64,000 nucleotides of DNA, taken from Gordionus sp. m RMFG-2023 (taxonomy: Eukaryota > Nematomorpha > Gordioida > Chordodea > Parachordodidae). Shown here piece after piece: positions 37,701 to 52,700 of this stretch. Where the stretch lies: assembly GCF_954871325.1 (NCBI RefSeq), contig NC_088779.1, positions 16,804,846 to 16,868,845 of the forward strand, in the 5' to 3' direction. Position numbers and translations under genes: made by a program. Under the pieces are notes generated by a model, which saw only the letters and a program-made list of their open reading frames with translations, was not told the DNA's origin and ran no database searches. Numbering within the stretch: position 1 is the first letter of the stretch; each line of letters starts with the position of its first letter.

Positions 37701-40700
37701 TCAACAAAGGCTCTGTATCTTACCTAAATTCGAGCCTTCACGATGACGATCTCACAGTTTTCACCATTTGAACCAAGGATCCGGTTACGATGGAAACCAT
37801 ACCCTCTAACAACCTTGACTTGTTGCTCTCCGCTGACGAGCTAAGATTTGCTATTGGACTACGGCTCTATTGCGAAATTGTTCTACCGTACCAATGTAAA
37901 CATTGCGAAATTGTTCTACCGTACCAATGTAAACATTGCGAAACCAGTGTCGATAGCAAGGGTAGACATTGTCTCCATTGCCGCTTTTGTCGAGGCCGTT
38001 TTTCACGGCACACCAAATGCAACGACATTATACTACGCGCCATCAAATTAGTAGGCATTCCATCTAGACTTGAACCAACCGGAATTTTCAGAAAAGACGG
38101 AAACGTCCTGATGGAATGTCTTTGATTCCCTTATCAAGGGTCAGCTCCTGGTTTGGGATTTCACTTGCATTGGCCCATATGCACCATCTAACCACAACGT
38201 CGATGTCCTCGCTCTCGCATAATCTCGAAAAATCATCAAGTACCGTTCCTTAGACTCTTCTTTCTTATTCATACCTATCGCCTGCTCCATTCTCACTACC
38301 TTCGGTAGCAAAGCTCAACGTTTTTTTAATGAATTAGGCGAACGGATTCGCGAAAAAACTGATCAGTCTAAGTAATCCTTCTAACGTCAAAAGCTTGCTA
38401 CCGCCATTATTCGCTCTAACTATCAAAGTTTTATATCTTCCATTGAACCTTCCATATTCCAAGCTTCCTTTTTTTATCCCCTAAACTCTATTTCTACATT
38501 TTTCACCTTTATTAATTTTACCTTTAAAAAAATTAATTATTTGCTATTACGTTTTGACAACATATTATATCAATAAATATAAAAAAACCAAATCATTTTT
38601 TTTATTCCATATTTTTCACATGCAGATATTTTTCATATTACATTTGGCCTTTTCCCTAAAATTTTATATAAATGTTGGTATAAAATGAGTTAAAATTGTA
38701 TTTTGCATATAATTGCTTTTGTAGATTCCACGGATAATCTATTCCTCTCATATATCTATTAACTATTGAATAAAGAAAAGATTAATGATAGCATTGGGCT
38801 TGTATTGCAAAAATGAAGCATGCATAATTAACAGTTCACTGTGTTGTTCAAGGATTGGAATATCAGAGAATATTTTCCCCATATTTGGTGTAGAGGAATT
38901 TTTTTGTATTCATTACACCTCATTTTAAGGTTGAAAAATTCGTCAAACATTTCCTTAAAAGTGAATTTATGAAGGACAAGATTAGATTCCTAGGACATGA
39001 CTTAGCCACTGAGTTAAAACATCTAAATGCTGATAAAATCAAAGCAATAACCAACATGCCCAAAAAATCAAAAGAGTGCCACATTTTTGGGCATGACTAA
39101 CACAAATTTTTAACAACTTTGCCAAACTAACTGATTCATTTTATAAAATTGTGAGCAAGACACAAATGGGTGTGGGACAAAGGACATAAAAAAGTTTTGA
39201 CGAATTGAAACTGCTCATCAGCTAACCTCCTATGTTAAGCTTTTTCAACCCTGACCTACCTATTAGCATTATGGCAGACACATCCAAAACGAAGATTAGA
39301 GCTGTGCTGTTTCACATAGAAGGAGGTGGTAAGGAAAGACCCATAAAGCCAAATTCATTATAAAACATAGAGCAAGAAGCTTTAATAATGATCTTTGCCA
39401 TCAAAAGATTCCACGAATACCTCATAAGATCATAATAGTAATGGATCACATCACTGATATACATATTTAATAAGGATTAAAGGGTAACACCTCAATGTAG
39501 ATGAGATTCCAAAAATGGAATATTGCCATGAGAGCTCCCCATTATAAGATAGTTCACAGAGTGGGCAAACTCAACATGGTCCTGATTATGTCTAGACTTC
39601 CGTTACTGTATGACAACGAATCTATGCACTAGGCCTATTCAAAAATAATTCGAATATTCGATTCGAATCTAATCGAATAATTACGAATACGAATAATAAA
39701 TTATTTGTTTTATCCGAATACGAATAATCATTTATTTTATTCGAATAAAACGAATTATTCGTAATATTTAATAAATTGTTTAATAAATCTAACATTTATC
39801 ATTTCTATATGTTGACCTCCCAATCTGACAGGTAATGTGTTTGTGTTTATAAAAATTCTAGCACAAATTTAAAAATTTCTAGTGAAAATTTAAATTTTTA
39901 TTTGCCACATTTTTTGAATCTCATAATAAATTATATTAAAAATTACATAAACCAGTGGTATATAAAAATATATTACATCTCTACAATAATTATTGTTAGC
40001 TAGCCTAATTATGTTAGAGGAGAATGCTTCTGATGAAATTATGCTTGATGTTGAAGATGAGAAAATTTCCTCACAAAAGAAAGCAATCATATGGGATCAA
40101 TATCAAATCCATAAAGACGGTGAAAAGGCTGCTTGCAATCATTGCAAGAGTATTATAAAATGTAAAGGCAAAACAACATCCCCTCTTATTAATCATTATA
40201 ATAGGTTTCATTCACATCTTAGTAAAAAATAATAATAAAATTGACATTTTTTTAAAGTCTACACAAAATTCTTCAGAAAAAAATTAATTTTAAGGATAAT
40301 TTATTAAAATTATTGATAAATAATAATATACCTTTTAAAATTATTAATTCAAATGATTTTAAAAATTTTATAAGTGATCTTGATTGTTCTGTAAAATCAA
40401 TATGCTCCAATACTCTTAAATTGCACATGTATAATATATTTGCAGAAAAAGAACAGTTAATAAAGGAAAAATATATAAAAATAAAAGTCAGATTAATTTT
40501 TATCTCATTTGGACTAGCAACACAGGTTCCTTTTTTAGGGCTAACAGCCCATTTTATTGATGATAATTTTAAAATAAATAACATAATTTTGGATGTCAGT
40601 CGAATAAATGAAACACATTCAGATGAAAATATATTTAAAGCCTTTGTTAAAATAATTAAAAATTATAATTTAGAGAAATATAACTTTAGATAATGCAACT

Positions 40701-43700
40701 AATAATAAAACATTTATTGATACATTTTCTATAAAATATCCATTAATAAAAATAGGGCACATCCGATGCTTTTCCCATGTAATTAATTTAATATCCAAAA
40801 AAAATTTTAAAATTTTAGATCCTTCAATTCTAAAACTAAGAAACATTATTAGAATGATTCGTATGTGGTGGAAGGCAAATGCATATCGGATCCCCATACT
40901 CTCGAAAATGGTAAGGGATTATCTTTCTATACAAGGAACTTCAACTTTTTGTGAAAGGCTTTTCTCAGTTGGAACTAATTTATTGTCAAAAAACCGCATG
41001 TCAAATAAGGAAGAAAATAAAAGAAAAACTCTTTGCCTTAAAAATTGGCTTAAATTATAAATTAAATTAATAATATACATTTTAATTTTGTTTATAACTT
41101 GATTATATATTATTTATTATCAGATTATTGATTACATATTATTATAATTTTTTCTGTTTAAAATCAAATTTGTAATAAAAAAATTTGTCAATATATTTGA
41201 GTATGATTTATTTTATTAAAAAAATTAATTCGAATCTAATACAAATAGTAGATTTTATTATTCGTACGAATTCAAGTAAATTATTCGATTCGAATTCGTT
41301 TTTGAATAGGCCTACTATGCACAATATGGAAGATGGAGAAATGAAAGATAACTTGTGGCATGCCTATAAAATTTGAGGTATAGTATTAGAGTCAAAATGA
41401 CAAAGAAATAATGGAGGCCATAAATGACATTAAAAAAGGTTAACTCATCAGAAATTAAACATACAGATTTATGGAAAACACATTTGCATATAAAAATTGT
41501 CTTTATAATGAGACCATACCTTTTAATATGAGGAAATCAGTTACATTCGCGACATTTAGGAGCACAGGAAACAAAATTGTAGGCCAGAAATTATATGTGG
41601 TAGCCTGGCATAAATGCAGACATAGACAATGAAATAAAAAATTACGACTCATGGAATATTTGGGCTGATAATCCAAAAAACATATAACATGTATGGGTTG
41701 CTACAAAGAAACCCTTCTTCAAAAAAATTGGCTGGTAATAGTCGAGCTTACAGCAAGTTTCCTAATATAAAATCGATGAAATCTATTACATCTGAAACAA
41801 CCATTATAGAATTAATTCGAACAATAAGTTTGTCCGGGATACCCGAGCAAATTATGACTGAAAATGGTACAAACTTTACCAGCAAGTTATTTGAAAAGTT
41901 TTATAGTAATTTTGGCATAAAATACTTATTCACGTCAGCATACGCCCAACAATATAGAGAAAAAATGTGGATATTGCCTTGGAAAGTTTTTATTCAACTA
42001 TCGAAACACGCTCAACAGGCATTCCGCCAATCAAACTCTTATTCCCACAACGACGAGAATTAGATGAGACCCACTGAAGCAACAAGATGCGAATGACAAC
42101 ATACTGGAAAAATTATATCGCTCCACAGAACTTTAAATGTTGGCAATAAAGTCTGGCATAAAACGTTGGAAGAAAACAGACGCAGTGTTGTTACCTAGAG
42201 AGAAAGGTATTTTTTTTATACAAAGTAGAGACGATAATGGCATTATAATAAGGCATCTTAATCTGATCAAGAGTAGATCATCAAATAATAATTTAGCAAC
42301 TGAAGATAGTAATCAAACTCCGACTACGACCGAAGAATGTTGGGAAGAAAGTTAATCGCCGTAGCTTTTTTTAGAAGGGGGAGAGTTGATAACCACAAAT
42401 TTCAAATACAACGCTGCACAATCCAAGACCTATTAGAGTCAAGACGTTGCCCAGACATTTTCAGAAGTGATGTATATATGTGATGCAGGATACTGGCATC
42501 ACCTAGAGATGTACATGACATTTTCAATAAACATTTCTTTTTACGACCAAGGAGAACGTTATGAGGGGTTTCTCAGAGAGGAGATTGTTAAAATATTGAT
42601 ATATTTTGTTAAAATTAGTTCGTATATATGTATCTTAAAGATATACTTTCGTTTTATTATTTTAAAATTGTAACGCATTTATTAATACTTTAATATTTTG
42701 ATATATATAGAGAACTACAGAAATACCATTTGCACGGCCCGGCCCTGTTTAAAAAATTTCTTTGGCCTGGCCCGTGTAGGGCTTAGGACCGGGTCTGCAG
42801 GTATATATAGTTTTAAAAAAATTGTTTAAAAATGAGGATTAAAAATATAAAAATAAAATTGATTTCAAAAAGGCATAGTTAAAAAATAAAATTTCTTATT
42901 GATGATTTAAAAAAATAAAATAAATTATCTCTAAGTAGAGTATCATGACATTTTTTATCATGGTACCAATATTTTCAGCATATACAATAAAGTTAAAGGG
43001 ATGTATACCCGTCGCTCATCCATTTCATCTCAAAAAGGAGGTAGCTTCCGCTCCCGAGTTGTAGAAAATAGCGGCTCTCAGTATCTATGAAAAAATGTAA
43101 CAGTGCTTTTTATTTAACACTGACATTTGAAATAAATATTAAAAATTAATATATCGATGATTTCTTTATAAAAATACCAATATTTCTAATTTATCAGAGG
43201 TTAGCCTGCAGCAATGGGGACTGTAAATATCACCATCTTCACTAAAAACAGATTCTGGATCGCACACTTTTATAAACAGCATGCGCAAAAAAATAACAAT
43301 ATGTCAAAATGTTTATTAATTATTATTATTAAAAAAATAAACATAAAATGGATTTCATTATTTATAAAAAATATGGGTTTTTGATATAACTTTTTTTAAA
43401 AATTTTTATAACATTTTATTTTGATATTTCACCCATTTTAAAATATCTTTCAGCCAATATTATAAAATTTTCCAATCTGATAAAAAAATGGCACTCGATA
43501 AAAAATATCGGTGCATCCCTATTAAAAACTATGATTAATTTAGACTTTCGTAGGTTGATAACGTGATTTTATGTTCTTCTGATAATGCTCCTTGAAGCAT
43601 ATAACATTTTTCCTTTGTAAATTGAGGAAAATTATCTCCTAATTGATTTATTATTCAATTCAGGCTTGTTTTTTTTTACATTTTGCAATTCTTTAGCTAA

Positions 43701-46700
43701 CTGTATATAAGTGAATAAAATTGTCAGCAGTTATGTTATATCTACAATTTTTGTTAAGTTATAAGTTTCATAACAATTGTTGGAAGACTTTTACAAGCAT
43801 CACGAAAATTATCTTTTCCTAAATACAGAATTCGATTGCAGATATATTTATTTTCGCTTGGACGAGAAGAAAATTTTTATTACATCAGGCTTATTTTCCA
43901 TATAAATAAATTTACATCCTTTATATGGAAATAGTATTTTGTGATGAGCAAATATGATTTCATGCATTGTTCAATAAATTAATTCCATATTTTAAAAATA
44001 AGATAAAATTTATCAAAATTCTTTGCGCCTCTTTTGGTTTTATATCAAATAGTTATTTTATTTTTGTTAAAACGATTTTTGAACATTTTATAAATAATTA
44101 ATTTCCCGTTATTTGCCTCTGCAATTTCCCCGAGACTTTAATTCCCAAGAATTTTACATCACTAGGAAGAACCATCATTTTAATTTTATCTAGATCATCC
44201 GACGGAAATATAAATAGTTGAAAATAAATAAATGTCACAATAGAAAACAAAATTAATTAAATAGAAACAAGTTAATAATTTAATGTATAATTTAATTTAT
44301 TAAACAAAGATTATCATTTAAGATAGATAAACAACTCGTTTTTCAAATATTTGCTAACAAAAACAAGTGCTCAGCGGAGGAAGGCAAATTTGTATTGCAA
44401 CAAATAAATATTTCTTTTATTATCTGATATCTATGCAGTAATTGATTTCAAATTATAAATTTTAAAGATACAGGATTACTTCAATTTCAATGCCAATACT
44501 AAAATTGTTATCTTATGCTCAAATAATAACTTTTTCAATGGAAAGAAAATAGAAAATGAAATTACGATCCCACAATGTGAAATTTTAAAATGAAGAAAAC
44601 CTATTCCCTCTTTTTATTGTAATTTTTCCCATTTTAAACGTTTATTACATTTTTTTTATATCGTAAAAAAATACTTTATTCTTTAACGAAAAATAATGTT
44701 TAACCCTTTGTTACATTTCCAAAATAGGAGAATTATAATTACATTATGTGATATAACACTACTTGGTAACGCTATTTTTAACTTTTTGCCCAACCCTGCC
44801 TATTGCAATATATGAAAATAGAATATTTATATTTTCTAAATAGTTTACAGACCTTAGGGTTGCAGTACTAGGTAATCATTTTAGTGGAAAAACCACACTT
44901 CTTGGTGTTTTGACAAGAGGTGAGCTAGATGATGGAATGGGCAAAGCAAGATTAGGGTTATTTAGACATGCACATGAAATTGAGACTGGTCGTACTTCAT
45001 GCATTAGTATAGATATCTTAGGGTTTGATAATTCCGGAAATGTAAAAATCGAAATGATTATATTAATGCTTTATACCATTTTTTTTCATATTATAGTTGA
45101 TAAATTATGTGGGCCCACGCACAGTTGAAGAAATATATGAAACATCTACAAAACTAATTACCTTTCTTGACTTAGCAGGATTCCACAAATATCAGAAAAC
45201 GACCATTTTTGGTTTAACAAATTATTCACCTGATTACGTTATGCTATTGATAGATTCAACTAAAGGACTAGGTTTCTAAATGTTTTAAATGTTTATCTTA
45301 TGCTTTTCAGTTGGAACATCTAAGGAACATTTAGGATTAGCACTGGCCTTAAATTTGCCAATTTTCATTTTGATAACAAAAATCGATATTAAAGAGCAAG
45401 CTAACAGCGATGAATGTATTTATAACATGCCAGTTAATTTATTCGATTTATTAAATGCTTTAGACAACAATTTAAAAAATCTGACTGGAAGTACAAATAA
45501 TTTAGTTGCAGTATTACAAGCTTTAAAAAGTGTTAATAAATTACCTTTTATGGTAAAAGATTTCAATCATGCTCGTATGGCAGCTAAAAATATGTCTCAA
45601 GGAAACGTTGTACCAGTACTTGAAATATCATGCATTACAGGGTGCAATCTAGCTCTTTTGAAAATATTTTTACAGTTATTACCACCATATATTTCAACGC
45701 AATCCAAGAATTGTTTATATCCATTTGATCCTAAGTCAATTTGCAAAAATAATATATATAGTATTGAACTTTTGGGGATACAAGGCGGAAAAAGTAAAAA
45801 AAAATATATGTAATAGTGCTTAGAGACCTAAAATCGATTTTTTTGGCCCAAGCCCACACATCTGGTAGGAATTTTTTGTAGATCAAGGCCCTGTTTCCTG
45901 TACAAAATTTAAAAAGCTTATGGAGGATATCTCAAACTTAAAATATTAATTTTATTCTCTATTTTAATGTTAGTTAAATTTAAATATTTGCAATAAACTT
46001 AATAATTTAAATCTATTTTATTTATCACAAAATATGATATCAAAATTAGTAAATATTACATACCTCCTGATTTTTTAAACCTTTTAGATTTATTTCGTTT
46101 ATAATTGTGTAATTAATCATGCAAAAAGGAAGAATAAGAGAGAAACAATTAATATTTTATAAGCCATGGACTGGGCCTATATTTTATTGATCTACGCAGG
46201 AATAACTTTTTCAAGTTGAGTGTTAATTTTTTTGTGATGTACTATATGGTTAATTCCATATCAATTTATTAGACGATTCCAACCCTCTTGAATTTTAATG
46301 AAACTTGAAATATGCAGTGTACCATTTAAGAGTAATAATTTCCCCATAATTTAGATATTAATTTAACCAATGAGCAGAGGTAGTGTTACTCATTTTGAGC
46401 AGATTTTTAAAAACGGTCAATTCATTATTTTCGCCAGGAATATATTGCCTAAGCCTCGAGATTTCGCTAATAGATGTCTAGACTTTTGTGACATCTATAA
46501 GCAAAATTTTCAGGCGTGCGCAGCATTTTTTTATATAAAATACTGAGTTAGCCGTTTTTAATCAGATCAAATCGAGCCTTTTCACAACACTAAGCAAAGA
46601 TATGAAAATAGTCCTAAATAGAAGATTTAATCCGGTATATGTCTGCCGTTAACCAAAACATAAAACCCTGCATCGGGTCTATTTTTTCAGTCCAACCCGA

Positions 46701-49700
46701 TTCGAGAAAGATATTTGTCGGGCTGATCCGAGTTCATTTCAAATTTATTATTGGACTTTTAAAAGGAGTACGATGTTTTAACTAAATCAAAAAAAATATA
46801 GGCGTTAAAGGATAATGAACAATTTTATGGTTATTTCTGAAAACAATATTCATTAAAATAATAAATTTTTGTCAAGGTTCGATTTGATTCGAAATAAATT
46901 TTAATCAAGGAAGAAAATATCTGTCCGATTTGATCCGATCCGAATTAAGAAATTTATTTGTTTTAAATTTTTAAAGGCATTACATCACAAAATATATATT
47001 GATTATCTAGAATTGGAAAGCAAAAAAAGAAAAGTAGATCAAAACGAGATTAACGACAAATTGAAGTCTGAAAGATTAGTTGATGATTTATTTATGAAAA
47101 TAGACGGTGACATAAATTCTATAAAAATTTGTCATAATGAGGAATTAGCTGAATTTTTAGTAATATATATTTTCTAGTGTTGTTAAAGTAACTAGTTATA
47201 TTTTTCCAAAACAAATATAGTTATATTTGGAATGTCACACCAAAATAACGAGTTACCTTTTAAAATATGTAAATATTTGTATATATATATATATATATCT
47301 CTTTCATTATCTTTATATGTATGATGATTTTCCAAATTTATCATATATGAGGCATTTAAGCCCTCCTATGCAACGTTTGTCTAGTCTAAAAACTTTATTT
47401 TTATTGAAAAGCAAGCACACATTTTAGACACCAATTTCTTTGAAAAATAAATTTATAATTTGTTATTTATATATTTTTTCCCTGTAAGTAAATATGCTAT
47501 GATATTTATTTCAGTGCTGATAAATATTACATTGTGGTATATAATGCAATTGTTATTTTTCATTCTTTCGGTCTCGTGCAAATATAAAACCACCTTTCGA
47601 TCTTTATATCTTCTAAATGAGTTGATAATATGAAATGAAACCATCACGAAAATATATTAAAATAATTTCTTTTCCATATCTGTGTGGAGGAAGTATTTTA
47701 CTTATATTTTTTGTTCATATTTAAAAATACTTTTATTTAAAAAATTTAATTGTAAAATATATTTATTCATTTTTTTATTTTTTAAAACTAACCAACCACT
47801 ACCACTTTTCAACAATATTTATTTTTTAAATAATTCATTTATTTTACCAACTCATTTCACAATAATTTTAGATTGTTTTTATATATGTAAGGGTAAATTA
47901 ATAAAAATATTTTTGATTTTATGGATATAAATGTGGATTTATAAGAATGGAGAAAGCCATTAGATAATATTAGAATTTTTTTTTATGTTTAAAATTTTGA
48001 TATTTATATAAATGAATAAAATTGGCCATTTGATATTATTTTAGATCCAAGGAAAGGGGAAAAGTATTAGTTCATCATATAGTTGGCTTAATATTTGAAA
48101 TTTAGGATTATGATTGATAGGGAAGAAGTGTATCTGAGATGAAGTTAAAGGGAAATAATAGTGAATATATTTTGGATGTAATAAAAAGAAAAAAAAACAT
48201 TGGATTGACTTACTCCTTGTAACATTCCATCCAATCAACTACAATGATTCTGCGCGATCAACTACAATGATGCTGGATTACTTTTACAAGCTTAAGATAG
48301 AATGATCACGAAATGATGCAATGTATTAATCAAGCTATGACCGAGTCGGTCAAAATTAAATGGTAATCAACAGCTTAATGAAAATTATGTATGGTTAAGA
48401 AAAAAATGGAACTCCTGGAACATAAGAAAGAAAATTTAATGAAAATAAATATTAATAATTTTAATATTTCTTTTTACTTTGATTACATATATATGCTTAA
48501 ATTGTATTTCTTTACTCAGTTTGATTTCTCAAGAAAGGTGGGCGTGTTGTATCTGTTAATATGTAATTGACAGATATAGACTTTTCAATATACTTTTTCA
48601 ATAAAAAAATGATTATTGTTTTTAGATCATTTGATTTTTTTGTTTATGAAAAAGATTATAAAATGTTATGAAGAGAATACTATTATGATTGCGTTTGTTT
48701 TGACAATAAAGAAAATATACAATTGGGAATTAAAGATTATTATATAATGTTTGGATTATATATAAGTAATTCCATGACAAATCGACCAGCGATTCGACAG
48801 ACCATCTCAAAAATGAATGAAACTTGGCATGTTAGTTATTTATGTTGTAATGTTAATAAAATCAAAATTTTAGAATGCTAGCTCAACCAGATCCAAAGAT
48901 ATACGCCTTCAAAGTCGAAAATCGCGAAGTGCATGATTTCATTAAATCTTGTTATTTTAAAAAATACTTAAGATAGAGTTACAAATTATATATCGTTTTA
49001 TAGCCCTTAAAATTTTACGTTGGAAAATATAAAAAAAATTAAAATTTTTTAAGTGTTTTTTTATTTCCGGTAAAAATAAAAATTTAACATTGTTAGGAAG
49101 GGATTTTTTTTGGGTGTTAATATTCACTAAAAATGTTTATTACCTTTATATTAAACGATTTAATAAAAAATCTCGATAGCCATTTTTGTTTTTTGAATTT
49201 TATTTGAATTTTTATTAAAAAATGTAATATAGATGGCGTTATATTAAAATATTTTTATGATATATAATTTTTAATAAAATATGAATAGTATAGTGATTTA
49301 AATTAAAAAATCAATTGAGTATAACCAAGAATGATGTCCTGGGGCGATATGTAAGCAGGCAGCCCATACAGATATTATTTTATTGACGCTATATTGTAAA
49401 ATAGACATATTTTAAAATTTTATATTCAAACTATTATAATTTCGCGCTTATTAATAGAAATTTATAAGGTAATAATTTGTAGATATATTCTTTCATTGTT
49501 GTGGATCTACTATCGTTATTATTTGAAATTCCTATCATCGATACCAATCAATCATCATATATTTCAAAACTTAAACATTTTTTACAACCAAATAAATTTA
49601 TGATAATTTTTGATTTTTCTGAAAATTATGCATTTATAATCTAAGACACTGTTTAATAATGTTATTGCAGTAATGATAAAATTCTTGACTAATCAATTCA

Positions 49701-52700
49701 GCAAAAAGCCAAACAAATATATATTACTGCTCTGATGCATTAGCTGCACAATATAAAAACAGATATCATGAATCAGATTTTGGTGTAGCAGCTGAATGGC
49801 ATTTTTCAGCTACATCCCATGGAAAAGGAATATGTGACGGCCTTGGCGGAACATCAAAAAGATAAGCAGCACGTTCAAGCCTTCATCGCATCAATTCTGG
49901 ACACATTTTAACGCCAGTTGATTTATATCAATTGCAAAACAACATGCCATCAGTAAATTTTACATATATAACCAACAAACAATACAATTTACAAGATATT
50001 AAACTACTAGAAAGAATCAATTTGGTTCGTTCCATTCCAGGAACTTGGGAAATACATGCTGTATTTCTTTTGAGTTTAAGTAAACTTAAATCAGAAATAT
50101 ATTCATATGCAGAGGACTTTTAAATTAATAATATAGCCGATAATTTGTCTTTTGTTTGTCTTTTTGCCGATATTAAAGGATTCGTAACATTGTTTATGAC
50201 GATTTTTGGTGGTTAGCCATAGTGTTAAAAAAGAATGAAATTACTGAGGAGATATTTATTTCCTTTTTACATTCCCATGGACCATCACCATCCTTCTTTT
50301 ACCCCACAATTGCGGAAAAGATTTGATTACCCATTAATCAAATAATAACAGTAGATCCTATTACAGTGACAGGACATACCTACAAATTATCGTCTCAAGA
50401 AATTCTATTAATAAGCACAAAATGGGATAAGATTAAAACAAGAGGTATTTATTTTTATATTGTTTGTGTATAAAATTTTAAAATATGTTTACTTTACAAT
50501 ATAGCGTCCTAATAAAATCATATCTGTATGGGCTGCCTGCTTACATATCGCCCCGGGACATCATTCTTGGTTATACTCAATTGATTTTTTAATTTTAATC
50601 ACAATACTATTCATATTTTTATTAAAAATTATAAATTATAAAAAAAATTAATATAACGCCATCTATGTTGCATTTTTTTATTTATATAAATAATAAAAAT
50701 TTAAATAAAATTAAAAAAACAAAAATGGCTGTCGAGATTTTTTATTAAATCGTTTAATATAAAGGTAATAAACATTTTTAGTAAATATTAACACCCAAAA
50801 CAAATCCCTTCCTAACAATGTTAATTTTTTATTTTTACCGGAAATGAGAAAACATTTGAAATTTTTTTTTATATTTTCCAACGTAAAATTTTAAGGGCTA
50901 TAAAAAGATATATAATTTGTAACTCTATTTTAAGTAATTTTTAAAATAACAAGATTTAACGAAATCACGCACTTCGCGATTTTCGACTTTGAAGGCGTAT
51001 ATCTTTGGATCTGGTTGAGCTAGCACTCTAAAATTTTGATTTTATTAACATTTACAACATAAATAACTAACATGCCATGTTTCATTCATTTTTGAAATGG
51101 TCGGCCGAAAATCTCGTTTTTTTGGTCGATTTGACGCGGAATCACCGATATATAATAGTTATAATATATGGATTGGATGATAATCTAGACATCTAAAGAA
51201 TCTTCTTTATACAACCCATTCATTGATTCCAAAGATGATTATGATTTATTAAATTGAAAGAGATAACTATGACAATTCGGAACAAGATGCGTAATCAATC
51301 TTTTACAACTCATAAAAACAATCTTGTCCAAAAAATACTATTTACAACCTGCATTAGAATTCGGCAAGATCTCGGGCCCAATATCATATTTGAAAACTGA
51401 CCCATTATATCAATCAAATATATATAAAGAATTATTAATATGCCCTCCCCCCTTAAAAAAATTAAATATTATACAGAAATAATTTTTTTTTTATATATCT
51501 TCATATACTATTTGGAATAAAAACTATGGCGAAATACAAATATATTGGAATTTTAAACAAGAATTCTATGACAATTTCATTTTATTCATAAGAACGTAAA
51601 ACCCTTTATTTGGCGTTAGGGCCACATCCATATAAATGACAATATCTTAGAACCATCAAGAAATTATGCAAAATTAGGCTATTAAATGTTAATATTCAGA
51701 CAGGAACCTCCCGAAGGTGTATCTTCTTTATCATAAATAAGAACAAGATGACCGTGCAAATCATGCAACTTACCATTATGTTTAAACAAATAAGAAACTG
51801 TTTCGAAAATTTCCTTAAAGTATCAATTATGAATTTGAAACCACTAGATATATTTTAGATTAAAGAATTTTTTTATGTTTATACAAGAAAATTAATAGGG
51901 TTAAATTTCTATAATTTTTAAATTTTAAATAGCAAAATTATTATAATTAAAAAAAATTATAATCTATAAAGTAACTAGCTTTTAATTTTTTTTATGACCA
52001 GTGACTTTTTAATTATAACTAGTTACCTCTTTAAGGATGTAACTAGTCACTTTTAGCAACACTATTTTAAAAGTCCTATAAATATTAGGAGCTATTTTAT
52101 TAAACATTTCTTGAATTTTTTTTAAATATCGTAATAAAGATAGATGAAGTATTTAGCGTAGACGGTGTTAAGGGAATAGTCGTTAGTGGTATTATGAGTA
52201 AAGGAATAGTACAAGAAGGTAAACTGTTTCTCGTAGGGCCTTTTAAATCCACCAACTCAAATGCATATCCTAGCAACAATAATGCTTTTAAAGAAGTTTT
52301 ACTTGTTAGTATAAGGAGATGTCGAATGATCAAAAAAACGATAAAAGCCGGTGATTGTGGCACTTTGGCACTACAATTCATTAAGTATAATGAAAGTTAT
52401 GAAAAAAGAGTGGATACAAAACCTAATCAGAATGCCCCGGTTACTAAGAATAATCTCGTTGACAATAACAGCATCATTGAAAAAGGCTTAAACGATTTCC
52501 AAATCTATGATTCGACATCTCATGATATTAATATAAAGAAGGTGATTGAATATTTTTTAAAAATTATATTTTTCGTTATTAACTTTTTTTAAATTATTCT
52601 AATATAATTTATAATATGAAGGGCATGGTTTTAGTTCATCCGGATATCAAGCCAATAGCCAGCTTCGAATTTGAAGCTCAAATTTGTATTTTATATCACG

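Larger units (their letters stand above)
38870..42720 (+). mobile_element. Ty3-type LTR retroelement fossil (in intron 3)
   Basis: Before the hAT insertion at 39630 the plus strand shows reverse transcriptase ([20 protein letters not shown] near 38970) and RNase H traces; after it (from 41315) come integrase traces, for example [20 protein letters not shown] followed by [20 protein letters not shown] (about 41810-41940). A purine tract GAAGGGGGAGAG near 42375 precedes a likely 3' LTR starting TGATAACCAC, ending near 42720. The element is broken many times and lacks its 5' part; it is older than the hAT inside it. Confidence 0.65.

Noticed and set aside
48535-48600. Possible LTR border (purine tract, then TGTTGTATCTG)
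   Set aside because: No matching second LTR, primer site or coding remains were found near it.
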